DNA of 64,000 nucleotides, taken from assembly GCA_028283745.1 (NCBI GenBank), contig JAPWJZ010000010.1, forward strand, positions 62,001-126,000, in the 5' to 3' direction. Position numbers and translations under genes: made by a program. Source of the DNA: Micavibrio sp. (lineage in GTDB: Bacteria; Pseudomonadota; Alphaproteobacteria; Micavibrionales; UBA2020). Below are positions 53,379 to 61,724 of this stretch, piece by piece (the first letter of the stretch is position 1; each line of letters starts with the position of its first letter). The notes under the pieces are model-generated. The model was not told the DNA's origin, did not search any database, and saw only the letters and a list, made by a program, of their open reading frames with translations.

Positions 53379-53489
53379 TTTCTTCTCCTTCGGACCATTC
53401 TATCGGCTGGCTGGAGCGGCCTCCGCCCTACCTCTGCCCCCTTGACGTCGGTGCGTGGCACCAATGTCGAGACCAGCCGACGAACGTAA

Positions 53490-54581
53490 TTATAGTGCGA
53501 CGTTGTATGCCTTGGCCGCATTGCCCCAGGTAATGTCGTAAGTGTCCTTTTCGGAAATGCCCGCGAAATCCTTCTCGACTACGTCCTGCGACACCGGCCA
53601 CGTCGAATCGCCATGTGGATAGTCGCTGGCCCACATGAAATTGGTATATCCCGCTAGAACATTGCCGCGCACGCCGGAATCCTGCTGGAACGTCGCGAAG
53701 ATGTTCTCCCGTATATATTCGCTTGGCGGACGCTTGAGCGGCGACTGGTGGCGCAACCAAGCAAAGTCGTGATTGGTCGCGAAACCGAGCATCCAGCCAA
53801 CGCCGGATTCAACGGTTATCACTTTCAGATTTGGGAACCGGTCGAATACGCCGCCCTCGATCATTTGAGTGAGCGCTTCCTGCAGTTCGATTACATACTG
53901 CAGTCGGAAGTAAAGCGGCTGCGCTGTAAGAACGTCGCGCATTAGACGACGCGGCCCCGTACCGGTCAACACGTGCATCGACAGTGGGATGTTCATTTCG
54001 GACGCTGCAGCCCAGAAGGGATCGTAGATATCGCTGGTATACGGCCTATCTAACGGCGGCGAACTGGAGATCATCACGCCCCGGTGCCCCATCTTAACGC
54101 AGCGCTCCAGTTCCTTGACAGCAGCGGGGATGTCGTCGGTTTCGATCATGGCGGCCGAGAGCAGCCGGTCGGGCGAATGCGAGACATATTCGCCCATGCG
54201 GTCATTATGCGCCTTGAACAGAATGCTGCGCAGTTCGGGACTTTCGATCGTGTAGGCACGCAATCCGATGGTTGGGTACAGCACCTCTGCACTTACCCCG
54301 TCTTTGTCCATGTCCACCAGACGCTGGACGGGATCGAACGCACCGCCGGGCGTCTCCCAGTACTCGCCGGAATCGCGACCTGCCTGGCCGACCGCATTGG
54401 GAATATGACCCTTCGCCACCAAATTCTTGAACCCTGGGAAATTGAGGATCATCATCTTGCCGTCGGCATTCTTCTCAATACGCGGCACCTGATCACGATA
54501 TTGGCGATCTACGCGCCCCGACCACCAATCCGGCGTTTCGATGATATGAGAGTCGGCTGATATCAATTTACGGGCTGCCAT
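53490..54581 (-). CDS. Amidohydrolase family protein (PF04909-type)
   Basis: About 363 residues from ATG 54581 (GAGGATGGAT site). Metal-binding start ISADSHIIETPDWW and the late motif WASDYPHGDSTWPVSQ are classic for this family, which includes decarboxylases and hydrolases acting on aromatic or lactone substrates. It is a paralogue of the frameshifted neighbour. The substrate is unknown. Operator site 4 lies 33 bases upstream. Confidence 0.88.
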   Translation of the reverse strand: MAARKLISADSHIIETPDWWSGRVDRQYRDQVPRIEKNADGKMMILNFPGFKNLVAKGHIPNAVGQAGRDSGEYWETPGGAFDPVQRLVDMDKDGVSAEVLYPTIGLRAYTIESPELRSILFKAHNDRMGEYVSHSPDRLLSAAMIETDDIPAAVKELERCVKMGHRGVMISSSPPLDRPYTSDIYDPFWAAASEMNIPLSMHVLTGTGPRRLMRDVLTAQPLYFRLQYVIELQEALTQMIEGGVFDRFPNLKVITVESGVGWMLGFATNHDFAWLRHQSPLKRPPSEYIRENIFATFQQDSGVRGNVLAGYTNFMWASDYPHGDSTWPVSQDVVEKDFAGISEKDTYDITWGNAAKAYNVAL

Positions 54582-54613
54582 ATCCATCCTCAAAATTTAT
54601 GCTGTAAAAATTA

Positions 54614-54623
54614 TTGTATACAA
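54614..54623. promoter_or_regulatory. Operator-like palindrome TTGTATACAA (site 4)
   Basis: The same 10-base palindrome, between the leftward amidohydrolase (ATG 54581) and the rightward kinase-like gene (54774). Confidence 0.65.
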
Positions 54624-54773
54624 GTATGGCTCCGTTGAAAATGGCTAAATTCGGCGGTTTCGAAGCCATTTCAGTCCGACAGTTAGGGTGTTTTTGCCAT
54701 TTCAGGTCCACTGATCGGGTTGACGGGCATATTTTGGTCCGACAATAACCTTCGCAGGATTGGATGGGTTACG

Positions 54774-55904
54774 ATGACCACTGTTTCGAACGACCCCATG
54801 CTTGTGCACGTGCGCGCCGGTGCCCCGGTGATTCCTTTTCCCCCAACTGCATCATTGCGCCACGAAGCCGAGGCGTTCCCGCTGGATTGGGGACGGATTG
54901 CTGGTCACCTTGCGCTTCAGGGATTCTTTGTCGACAAATCGGTCCCGCCACGGCAGTTTTCCGGTGGCCTCGCCAACCTCAATTATCTGTTGCGCGTGAA
55001 CGACGACTGGATGGTTTTGCGTCGTCCGCCTTCGGGACCGCTCCCGCCGGGGGCAAACGACATGCGACGCGAACATCGCATCTTGTCCCAACTGGGGAAG
55101 GTACTTCCGCTTGCTCCACGCAGCCACATGTTATGCGAAGATGTGTCCATAGCCGGCGCGCCCTTCCAACTGCTCGAATTCCGCGAGGGTCTGGCGATCA
55201 GAGGGGATGTCGTCGATCCGCTTCCGGACACGCCGGAAACGGGGCGTGCGCTTTCCGCCATGCTGATCGATACGCTGGCAACTGTGCATGATGTCGATGT
55301 CAATGCGATCGGGCTAGGTCAGCTCGGCCGCCCCGAGGGCTTTTTCGCACGCACGGCGAAAGGCTGGGCCGATCGGGGCTTGCTGATCTGCGATGGAGCG
55401 ATGTCTCCCGCAGCGCAGGCAGTAGCAGACTGGCTAAGCGCCGTTCCAACGATGGCTGAAGGAAAGCCGGTCCTGCTCCACAACGACTTCAAGCTCGACA
55501 ACATATTGGTGGAGGCCGACACTCTCACCCCGCTCGCGATCTTCGACTGGGACATGAGCACGCGCGGCGACCCGTTGTTCGATCTGGCTACGCTGCTCAG
55601 CTACTGGACGGAACCAGAAGATCCCGATTGCATGCGAAGGCTCGCTCAGATGCCTACCGCCCAGCCCGGCTTCTATTCACGCGAGCAGGTCGCGGTCGCC
55701 TATGCCGATGCGACGGGTCGCTCGATTGTCGATCTCAAACCCTTCCGCGTCCTGACCATGTTCAAGCTGGGCGTCGTCTTCCACCAGTTGCACCGCCGTG
55801 CCCTTACCGGCGACGCAGTCGATTCCCGTTACGCCACTTTCGGCACTTTGGCGGAGGAACTGTTCGAGTTCACGCTCGACATCGTGGCCGACAAGGTTTT
55901 TTGA
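54774..55904 (+). CDS. APH-type phosphotransferase (LvaA/ACAD10-kinase-like)
   Basis: About 376 residues with an aminoglycoside-phosphotransferase fold: nucleotide loop region FSGGLANLNYLLRVNDDWMVLRRPPSGPLPPGANDMRREHRIL, catalytic loop VLLHNDFKLDNIL and metal-binding IFDWDMSTRGDPLFD. This subgroup, fused to or next to ACAD11-type dehydrogenases, phosphorylates 4-hydroxyacyl-CoA. The track start (54720) is extended; ATG 54774 follows GGATGGG. It is 13 bases upstream of the dehydrogenase. Confidence 0.9.
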   Translation: MTTVSNDPMLVHVRAGAPVIPFPPTASLRHEAEAFPLDWGRIAGHLALQGFFVDKSVPPRQFSGGLANLNYLLRVNDDWMVLRRPPSGPLPPGANDMRREHRILSQLGKVLPLAPRSHMLCEDVSIAGAPFQLLEFREGLAIRGDVVDPLPDTPETGRALSAMLIDTLATVHDVDVNAIGLGQLGRPEGFFARTAKGWADRGLLICDGAMSPAAQAVADWLSAVPTMAEGKPVLLHNDFKLDNILVEADTLTPLAIFDWDMSTRGDPLFDLATLLSYWTEPEDPDCMRRLAQMPTAQPGFYSREQVAVAYADATGRSIVDLKPFRVLTMFKLGVVFHQLHRRALTGDAVDSRYATFGTLAEELFEFTLDIVADKVF

Positions 55905-55917
55905 AGGTTACAATCGC

Positions 55918-57090
55918 ATGGATTTCTCCATCCCCGACGACCTTATTGCCCTGCGAGATCGCACTCGAGCCTTCGTCCGCGACGTGGTCATTCCGTTCGA
56001 GCACGATCCGCGCCGCGGCGCTCACGGGCCGCAGGAAGCTCTACGCACCGACCTCGTCAACAAGGCGCGTGAAGCCGGACTGCTGAGCCCGCATGTATCG
56101 AAGACATGGGGAGGCCTTGGTCTGTCGCACGTCGAAAAGGCAGTCGTGTTCGAAGTGGCGGGTTATTCGATGCTAGGCCCTGTTGCGCTCAACATCGCCG
56201 CGCCCGACGAGGGTAATATGCACCTGCTCGAAATGGTGGCTAGCGAAGCGCAGAAGCAGCGCTGGCTCGATCCCATGAGCGCAGGAACCGCCCGCTCCTG
56301 CTTCCTGATGACGGAGCCACATCCCGGCGCCGGGTCGGACCCGGCGCTGATGAAGACGGTGGCGGTTAAGGACGGCGACGACTTCGTCATCAACGGCCGC
56401 AAATGGCTCATCACCGGGGCGGATGGCGCTGCGTTCGCCATCATCATGGCGCGCACGATCGTCTCTGGGGAAGATGTCGGTGCGACGATGTTCCTGACCG
56501 ATCTGCCGGTGAAAGGCTTCAGTGTCGTTCGCGATCTCGACACGATGGACTCATCGTTCACCGGAGGCCATTCCGAGATAGATTTGAAGGATGTCCGGAT
56601 CCCCGCCAGCGATGTGCTCGGTGAGGTCGGGCAGGGTTTCCGCAATGCACAGGTACGCTTGGTCCCTGCCCGCCTGACCCATTGCATGCGTTGGCTCGGC
56701 GCAGCGCAACGCGCGCATGACATCGCCAGCGACTATGCGCGTCGCCGCGAAGCGTTCGGCAAGCCGCTGATCGCGCATGAAGGCATCGGCTTCCAGCTTG
56801 CAGACAACGAGATCGATCTTCACACGACCCGTCTCGGAATATGGCACACGGCCTGGCTGCTCGACCAAGGCGAGCGCGCAAGTGCGGAAAGCAGCATGAT
56901 CAAGGTTCACGCATCAGAAGCGGTGTGGCGCGTGGTCGATCGCTGCGTTCAGATCCTTGGTGGCATGGGCGTAACCCGCGATACGGAAATTGAACGTATT
57001 TTCCGCGATATCCGCGCCTTCCGCATCTATGACGGCCCATCTGAGGTGCATCGTTGGAGCATTTCGCGCAAACTGGCGAAGGTGGGCTGA
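55918..57090 (+). CDS. Acyl-CoA dehydrogenase, ACAD11/LvaC-type
   Basis: 390 residues from ATG 55918. Markers of the ACAD11 group are AAPDEGNMHLLEM, FLMTEPHPGAGSDPALM, and RLTHCMRWLGAAQRAHDIA. Members remove phosphate from 4-phosphoacyl-CoA to give an enoyl-CoA, using FAD as a structural or catalytic cofactor. The upstream kinase gene is the expected partner. Its TGA overlaps the next ATG (TGATG). Confidence 0.92.
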   Translation: MDFSIPDDLIALRDRTRAFVRDVVIPFEHDPRRGAHGPQEALRTDLVNKAREAGLLSPHVSKTWGGLGLSHVEKAVVFEVAGYSMLGPVALNIAAPDEGNMHLLEMVASEAQKQRWLDPMSAGTARSCFLMTEPHPGAGSDPALMKTVAVKDGDDFVINGRKWLITGADGAAFAIIMARTIVSGEDVGATMFLTDLPVKGFSVVRDLDTMDSSFTGGHSEIDLKDVRIPASDVLGEVGQGFRNAQVRLVPARLTHCMRWLGAAQRAHDIASDYARRREAFGKPLIAHEGIGFQLADNEIDLHTTRLGIWHTAWLLDQGERASAESSMIKVHASEAVWRVVDRCVQILGGMGVTRDTEIERIFRDIRAFRIYDGPSEVHRWSISRKLAKVG

Positions 57091-57857
57091 TGTCGACACC
57101 CGACTATGGCCTTTCCGGCAAGATCGTGATCGTTACAGGCGGGGGCCGAGGCTTGGGCCTCGCCCTCTCTCGCGGCTTTGCTGCCGCAGGCGCCAAGGTC
57201 GCGATTGTGGGCCGCACGATGGAGACACTGGAGGCGGCGGCCGAAGGCATTCGCGCTGCGGGCGGCACCGCCCAGGCCTTCACCGCGGATGTTGCCAGCG
57301 AGGACAGCATCGCCGCCCTATGCAGCGACGTGCTGGCGCTTTGGGGAAAGATCGACGTGCTGGTCAACAATGCGGGCATCAATCCATGGTACAAGCGGCC
57401 CGAGGACACCGAATTGTCCGAATGGCAGCAGATCATCGACGTCAACCTGACCGGGGTTTTCCTCGCCTGCAAACATGCGGGTCGCGCGATGATCGCAGCG
57501 GGCGAAGGCGCCATCATCAACATCACCTCGGTCGGCGGTCGCGTAGCGCTGGCCCGCACCACGTCCTATTGCGCGGCCAAGGGCGGCGTCGAACTGCTGA
57601 CCAAGCAACTGGCGTTCGACTGGGCGGCGAAGGGCATCCGCGTCAATGCTGTCGCGCCAGGCTACTTCGAAACCGACCTGACGGAAGGTCTGCGCAATCA
57701 TCCAGGCCTCAGCAGCCAAGTCACCGGGCGCACGCCGATGGGGCGCTTCGGCCATCCGGATGAATTGATCGGCGCCTGTCTGTTCTTGGCGTCACCAGCC
57801 TCGAGCTATGTCACCGGACATTCGCTCGCCGTCGATGGCGGGTGGACCGCGGCATGA
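57090..57857 (+). CDS. SDR family oxidoreductase
   Basis: 255 residues from ATG 57090 in TGATG. NAD(P) motif VTGGGRGLGLALSRGFAAAGA, NNAG in VNNAGINPWYK, catalytic Ser in ITSVGGRVA, Tyr/Lys in SYCAAKGG, and the closing VAPGYFETDLTEGL. In lva-like pathways an SDR reduces a 4-ketoacyl-CoA to the 4-hydroxyacyl-CoA. The stop overlaps the CoA-transferase start. Confidence 0.92.
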   Translation: MSTPDYGLSGKIVIVTGGGRGLGLALSRGFAAAGAKVAIVGRTMETLEAAAEGIRAAGGTAQAFTADVASEDSIAALCSDVLALWGKIDVLVNNAGINPWYKRPEDTELSEWQQIIDVNLTGVFLACKHAGRAMIAAGEGAIINITSVGGRVALARTTSYCAAKGGVELLTKQLAFDWAAKGIRVNAVAPGYFETDLTEGLRNHPGLSSQVTGRTPMGRFGHPDELIGACLFLASPASSYVTGHSLAVDGGWTAA

Positions 57858-59047
57858 GCAAGACCGAAACTCCCATGGCGCTGGCGGGCCTCAAGGTGCT
57901 CGACCTCACTCGCCTTCTCCCCGGCGCCTTCTGTTCCCAGATGCTGGCCGATCTCGGCGCCGATGTCATCAAGATCGAGCAACCCGATGGCGGCGACTAT
58001 AATCGCACCTTTCCGCCGATCTATAAGCAGGAGTCCGGCTCTTTCCTGCTGCTCAACCGTAACAAGCAGAGCATCACCATCGACCTGAAGACGCCAGGCG
58101 GGAAGGAAATATTCCGGCGCATGGCGCGCGATGCCGACGTGTTGCTGGAGGGATTCCGACCCGGCGTCATGGACCGCCTCGGCCTGTCCTACGACAGCCT
58201 GTCGCAAGAAAATCCCGGCCTCGTCTACTGCGCCATCTCGGGGTACGGGCAGACCGGCCCCGACCGGTTGAAGCCCGGCCACGACATGAATTACATGGCC
58301 GAGGCTGGGGCCCTGCAACTGTTCGGCAAGGCAGGCGGAGCGCCGATGGTCCCCGGCCTGTCGATAGCGGATGTTGGCGGCGGGTCGCTGATGGCCACCA
58401 CGGGCATCATGGCCGCCCTGCTGTCGCGCAGCGTCACCAGACGCGGACAGTTCGTCGACGTATCGATGTTCGATGGCTGCATCTCCTGGCTGGCTCTCCA
58501 CGGCGCCGAATATCTGTTCGCCGGGATCGAGCCGCGCGGCGGCGAACGGCCCTTCATCGGTCAGGCGCCCTGCTACAATGTCTACACCTGCTCCGACGGC
58601 AAGCACCTGGCGCTTGGCCTGATCGAACAGCATTTCTGGCATCGCTTCTGCGACGCGATGGACCTCGCGGATCTCAAGGCCGAACAATGGCCCGCCGATG
58701 ACGCCGCCGACCAGCAATTTGCTAGGTTACGCGCCATTTTCGCGACCCAGTCGCGCGATACCTGGGTTGAAAAGCTGGCAAGCGCGGACATCCCGGTCGG
58801 CCCCGTGTTGAGTATGGAAGAAGCGTTCGCCGCCCCGCATGCCCAGCACCGTGAAATGTTGCTGAGTGTGGAACATCCCGTCGAAGGGACGATCCCGCAA
58901 CTCGGCTTCCCAGTGAAATATTCGCATACCCCCTGCTCCATACGTTCAGCACCTCCCCTTCTTGGAGAGCATACCGACCAGATATTGTCAGCGCTGGGAT
59001 ACCGCACTGAAGACATCGCAGCGTTCCGCGAAACGGGCGCCATCTGA
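57854..59047 (+). CDS. CaiB/BaiF class III CoA-transferase
   Basis: About 397 residues from ATG 57854 (ATGA overlap with the SDR). Features: VLDLTRLLPGAFCSQMLADLGADVIKIEQP, the catalytic Asp in PGHDMNYMAEAGAL and ISGYGQTGPDR. Such enzymes move CoA from a donor thioester to a carboxylate. Its presence beside an AMP-forming ligase suggests two routes to activate substrates. Confidence 0.93.
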   Translation: MSKTETPMALAGLKVLDLTRLLPGAFCSQMLADLGADVIKIEQPDGGDYNRTFPPIYKQESGSFLLLNRNKQSITIDLKTPGGKEIFRRMARDADVLLEGFRPGVMDRLGLSYDSLSQENPGLVYCAISGYGQTGPDRLKPGHDMNYMAEAGALQLFGKAGGAPMVPGLSIADVGGGSLMATTGIMAALLSRSVTRRGQFVDVSMFDGCISWLALHGAEYLFAGIEPRGGERPFIGQAPCYNVYTCSDGKHLALGLIEQHFWHRFCDAMDLADLKAEQWPADDAADQQFARLRAIFATQSRDTWVEKLASADIPVGPVLSMEEAFAAPHAQHREMLLSVEHPVEGTIPQLGFPVKYSHTPCSIRSAPPLLGEHTDQILSALGYRTEDIAAFRETGAI

Positions 59048-59081
59048 CGGTCATGCCAGTCCCCGCCCGTCTGGAAGGAGC

Positions 59082-59225
59082 ATGACAAACGACGAGACCA
59101 TCTTGGCAAACGATATGCTCAGAGCCGCCGTCTTCGAGACCGAGCCTAGCCAGAGTTCGCTGACCGACCACCCCCTTTTCCCAAATACTCCGCCACGCAG
59201 TGTATCGGAAACAGCCGCGCCCTAG
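59082..59225 (+). CDS. Possible 47-aa protein
   Basis: MTNDETILANDMLRAAVFET then a Ser/Pro-rich tail ending SETAAP. It has a near-perfect GGAAGGAGC ribosome site and fits the intergenic space between the CoA-transferase and ligase genes. It is in frame within a longer track entry that starts upstream. It is too small and unlike LvaB, so I would not equate them. Confidence 0.45.
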   Translation: MTNDETILANDMLRAAVFETEPSQSSLTDHPLFPNTPPRSVSETAAP

Positions 59226-59249
59226 ACGGGAAGATAGGCAGGACATGCA

Positions 59250-60941
59250 ATGACCACATTGGCTACCCACGGCGAGAGCGACGGCAAGCGGCCGGAGGAA
59301 CCCCGGCGCAATATGCTTGATTATGCGGCAACTCATCGGACGTTTCGGTTAGACGTACCCTGCACCTTCAATTTCGGCGCCGATGTGGTCGATCGTATCG
59401 CCCACGAAGCCGATGGCCCGGCACTGATCTGGGCCAATGCAGCCGGGGATGAGCAGCGGTTCCTCTATTCCGACATTGCTCGTCTTAGCGCCCGTTTCGC
59501 CTCGATGCTGGCGACGCGCGGCATCGGCAAGGGCGACCGCGTGCTGGTAATGACGCCTCGCATCCCGGAATGGCAGATCGCGATCGTCGGTTGCCTGAAG
59601 CTGGGCGCCGTTCCGATCCCCAGCATCGAAATGTTGACGGCCAAGGACCTCGCATTCCGCGTTCGCCACGCCGGCGTCAGCGCAGTATTTGCACGGGCGG
59701 AAAGCGCACCCAAATTCGAGCAGGTCATGGACGAAGTGTCCGTCAAGATCTCCATCGGCGCCGCAGCCGGGTTCGAGGATTATGCGACCGCGATGTCTAC
59801 CGCCGACGAGGATTTCCTGCCGGTGACAGTCGCTGCCGACGATCCTGCAATCCTGTACTATACCAGCGGTTCCACCGGTGACCCGAAGGGCGTACTTCAT
59901 CCGGCACGCAGTCTATTCGCCTGGAAGGTTTCCGGGCACTATTGGCTCGACCTCGCACCGGGCGACGTCATCTGGTGCACCGCAGACGTCGGCTGGAGCA
60001 AGGCAGGCACGTCTATCCTGTTCGGCCCCTGGGGATGCGGGGCGACCAGCTTCTTCTACGACGGCCCGTTCGATCCCGTCGAACGCCTGCGTCTGCTCGC
60101 CAAATATGGCATCACGGTCTATTGCGCGCCAGGCACCGAACTGTTCCGTATCGTCGATGCGGGCATTGGCGACCATGACATTTCGCGCCTGCGCCATACG
60201 GTTTCGGCCGGGGAGCGCTTAAACGATGTGGTTGCAGACCGCTGGCGTGAGGTAACCGGCCTGCCAGTGCTGGAAGCCTATGGGCAGACTGAAACGCTGA
60301 TGACACTAGCGAATTACGCCTGCACGCCACCGCGGATCGGCTCGATCGGCCTGCCGATGCCGGGGTTGGAGTTGGCAATCGTCGATGACAAGGGCGCGCC
60401 CTTGCCCGTTCGCGAAGAAGGCAATATCGCCCTGAAAATGCCCAACCCGCAGATGATGCTCGGCTATTATAAAGATGATGCCCGCACGGCGGAAAGCTTT
60501 GTCGACGGTGCCCATGGCCGCTGGTTCATCACGGGCGACAAGGGCGTCATGGACGAAGACGGCTATTTCTACCATCGTGGCCGCTCGGACGACGTCATCA
60601 ATTCAGCGGGATACCGCATCGGTCCAAGCGAAGTGGAAAACGCCTTACTCGACCATCCCGCCGTGCTGGAATGTGCCGTAATCGGTGCGCCTCACGGTGA
60701 ACGCGGGGAAATCGTGAAAGCGTTCATCATCTTGCGCGACGGTGTGGTGGCAGACCTCGCCCTTACGCGCAATATTCAGGATCATGTCAAAGCCAGCACT
60801 GCGCCGTATAAGTATCCCCGCGCCGTCGAATATGTGAGCGAACTGCCAAAAACCCACACCGGCAAGATACAACGCAAGGCGTTGCGGGATATGGAAAAGC
60901 AGCGCTTTCTGCAGTCTTCAGGATCTGGCATTGTCGATTAA
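59250..60941 (+). CDS. AMP-dependent acyl-CoA synthetase (medium-chain-like)
   Basis: 563 residues: A3 motif LYYTSGSTGDPKGVLH, A5 YGQTE, A8 TGDKGVMDEDGYFYHRGR and the C-terminal Lys in HTGKIQRKAL. The long N-terminus (NMLDYAATHRTFRLDVPCTFNFG) is typical of medium-chain acyl-CoA synthetases. It activates a carboxylate as acyl-CoA via an adenylate, probably the first step of module 2. It overlaps gntR-2 by 11 bases. Confidence 0.93.
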   Translation: MTTLATHGESDGKRPEEPRRNMLDYAATHRTFRLDVPCTFNFGADVVDRIAHEADGPALIWANAAGDEQRFLYSDIARLSARFASMLATRGIGKGDRVLVMTPRIPEWQIAIVGCLKLGAVPIPSIEMLTAKDLAFRVRHAGVSAVFARAESAPKFEQVMDEVSVKISIGAAAGFEDYATAMSTADEDFLPVTVAADDPAILYYTSGSTGDPKGVLHPARSLFAWKVSGHYWLDLAPGDVIWCTADVGWSKAGTSILFGPWGCGATSFFYDGPFDPVERLRLLAKYGITVYCAPGTELFRIVDAGIGDHDISRLRHTVSAGERLNDVVADRWREVTGLPVLEAYGQTETLMTLANYACTPPRIGSIGLPMPGLELAIVDDKGAPLPVREEGNIALKMPNPQMMLGYYKDDARTAESFVDGAHGRWFITGDKGVMDEDGYFYHRGRSDDVINSAGYRIGPSEVENALLDHPAVLECAVIGAPHGERGEIVKAFIILRDGVVADLALTRNIQDHVKASTAPYKYPRAVEYVSELPKTHTGKIQRKALRDMEKQRFLQSSGSGIVD

Positions 60942-61662
60942 GAATACGCTAGGCGAACCCGCGTTCCGTCAGGTAGCAAGGGCTATCGAAGCAAGAATAT
61001 TGGCGCGGGAGATTGCGCCAGATGAACAACTCCCGACAGAGGTCACACTGGCCGCGCGGCTCGGCGTGAATCGTTCGACGGTACGAGAAGCGATCCGCGT
61101 GCTGGAGCAAAGCGGCTTCGTACGGCGCGAACCCGGCCGAAAAAAGCTCTACGCCTCGATGCCTCGATCACGGGACATCGCCCAGCGACTGACGGTCGCC
61201 ATGGTGATGAACCAAGTGACTTTTGAGGAGCTTTGGGAGGCGATGTATGCGCTGGAACCCGCCGCGGCGGCCGGCGCGGCCAAGCGCTGCACGGACGAAG
61301 ACATCTTAGCGATCGAAGCCAATCTTGCGGCCACGCGCCAGGCACTTGCCGACAGCCTCAGCCTGACCGACCTCGACATCGAATTTCACGATCTTGTCGC
61401 GCGCGCGACCCGTAATCGCGCCATCCAGATGTCGCGTCAGCCGCTGGGAGACTTGTTCTATCCTCCTTTTCATGCCGTCATGTCGCGGCTGAACGCGGGC
61501 CAGCGACTCTTGTTCGCGCATGAGAATATTGCCACTGCAATCCGGGCGCACGACGAGAAGCAGGCGCGCGAGTGGATGGAAAAGCACATACTCGATTTCC
61601 AACGCGGCTATGAATTGGCAAATCTCGACATGGGCGGCCAAGTTGGCATGCCGACCCGCTAA
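60931..61662 (+). CDS. GntR family regulator, FadR/FCD subfamily (2)
   Basis: 243 residues from a TTG start inside the end of the ligase gene: winged helix (ILAREIAPDEQLPTEVTLAARLGVNRSTVREAIRVLEQSGFVRRE) and an FCD domain (ALEPAAAAGAAKRC; DLDIEFHDLVARAT). Overlap with the ligase implies coupled expression. It is the second candidate for the TTGTATACAA sites. Confidence 0.9.
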   Translation: MSIKNTLGEPAFRQVARAIEARILAREIAPDEQLPTEVTLAARLGVNRSTVREAIRVLEQSGFVRREPGRKKLYASMPRSRDIAQRLTVAMVMNQVTFEELWEAMYALEPAAAAGAAKRCTDEDILAIEANLAATRQALADSLSLTDLDIEFHDLVARATRNRAIQMSRQPLGDLFYPPFHAVMSRLNAGQRLLFAHENIATAIRAHDEKQAREWMEKHILDFQRGYELANLDMGGQVGMPTR

Positions 61663-61724
61663 CAGCATGAGGCTTCCCTGGCGAAGCGAGCGCCACTCGC
61701 TGGCATTGCGCCGTCAGCGTCCTG

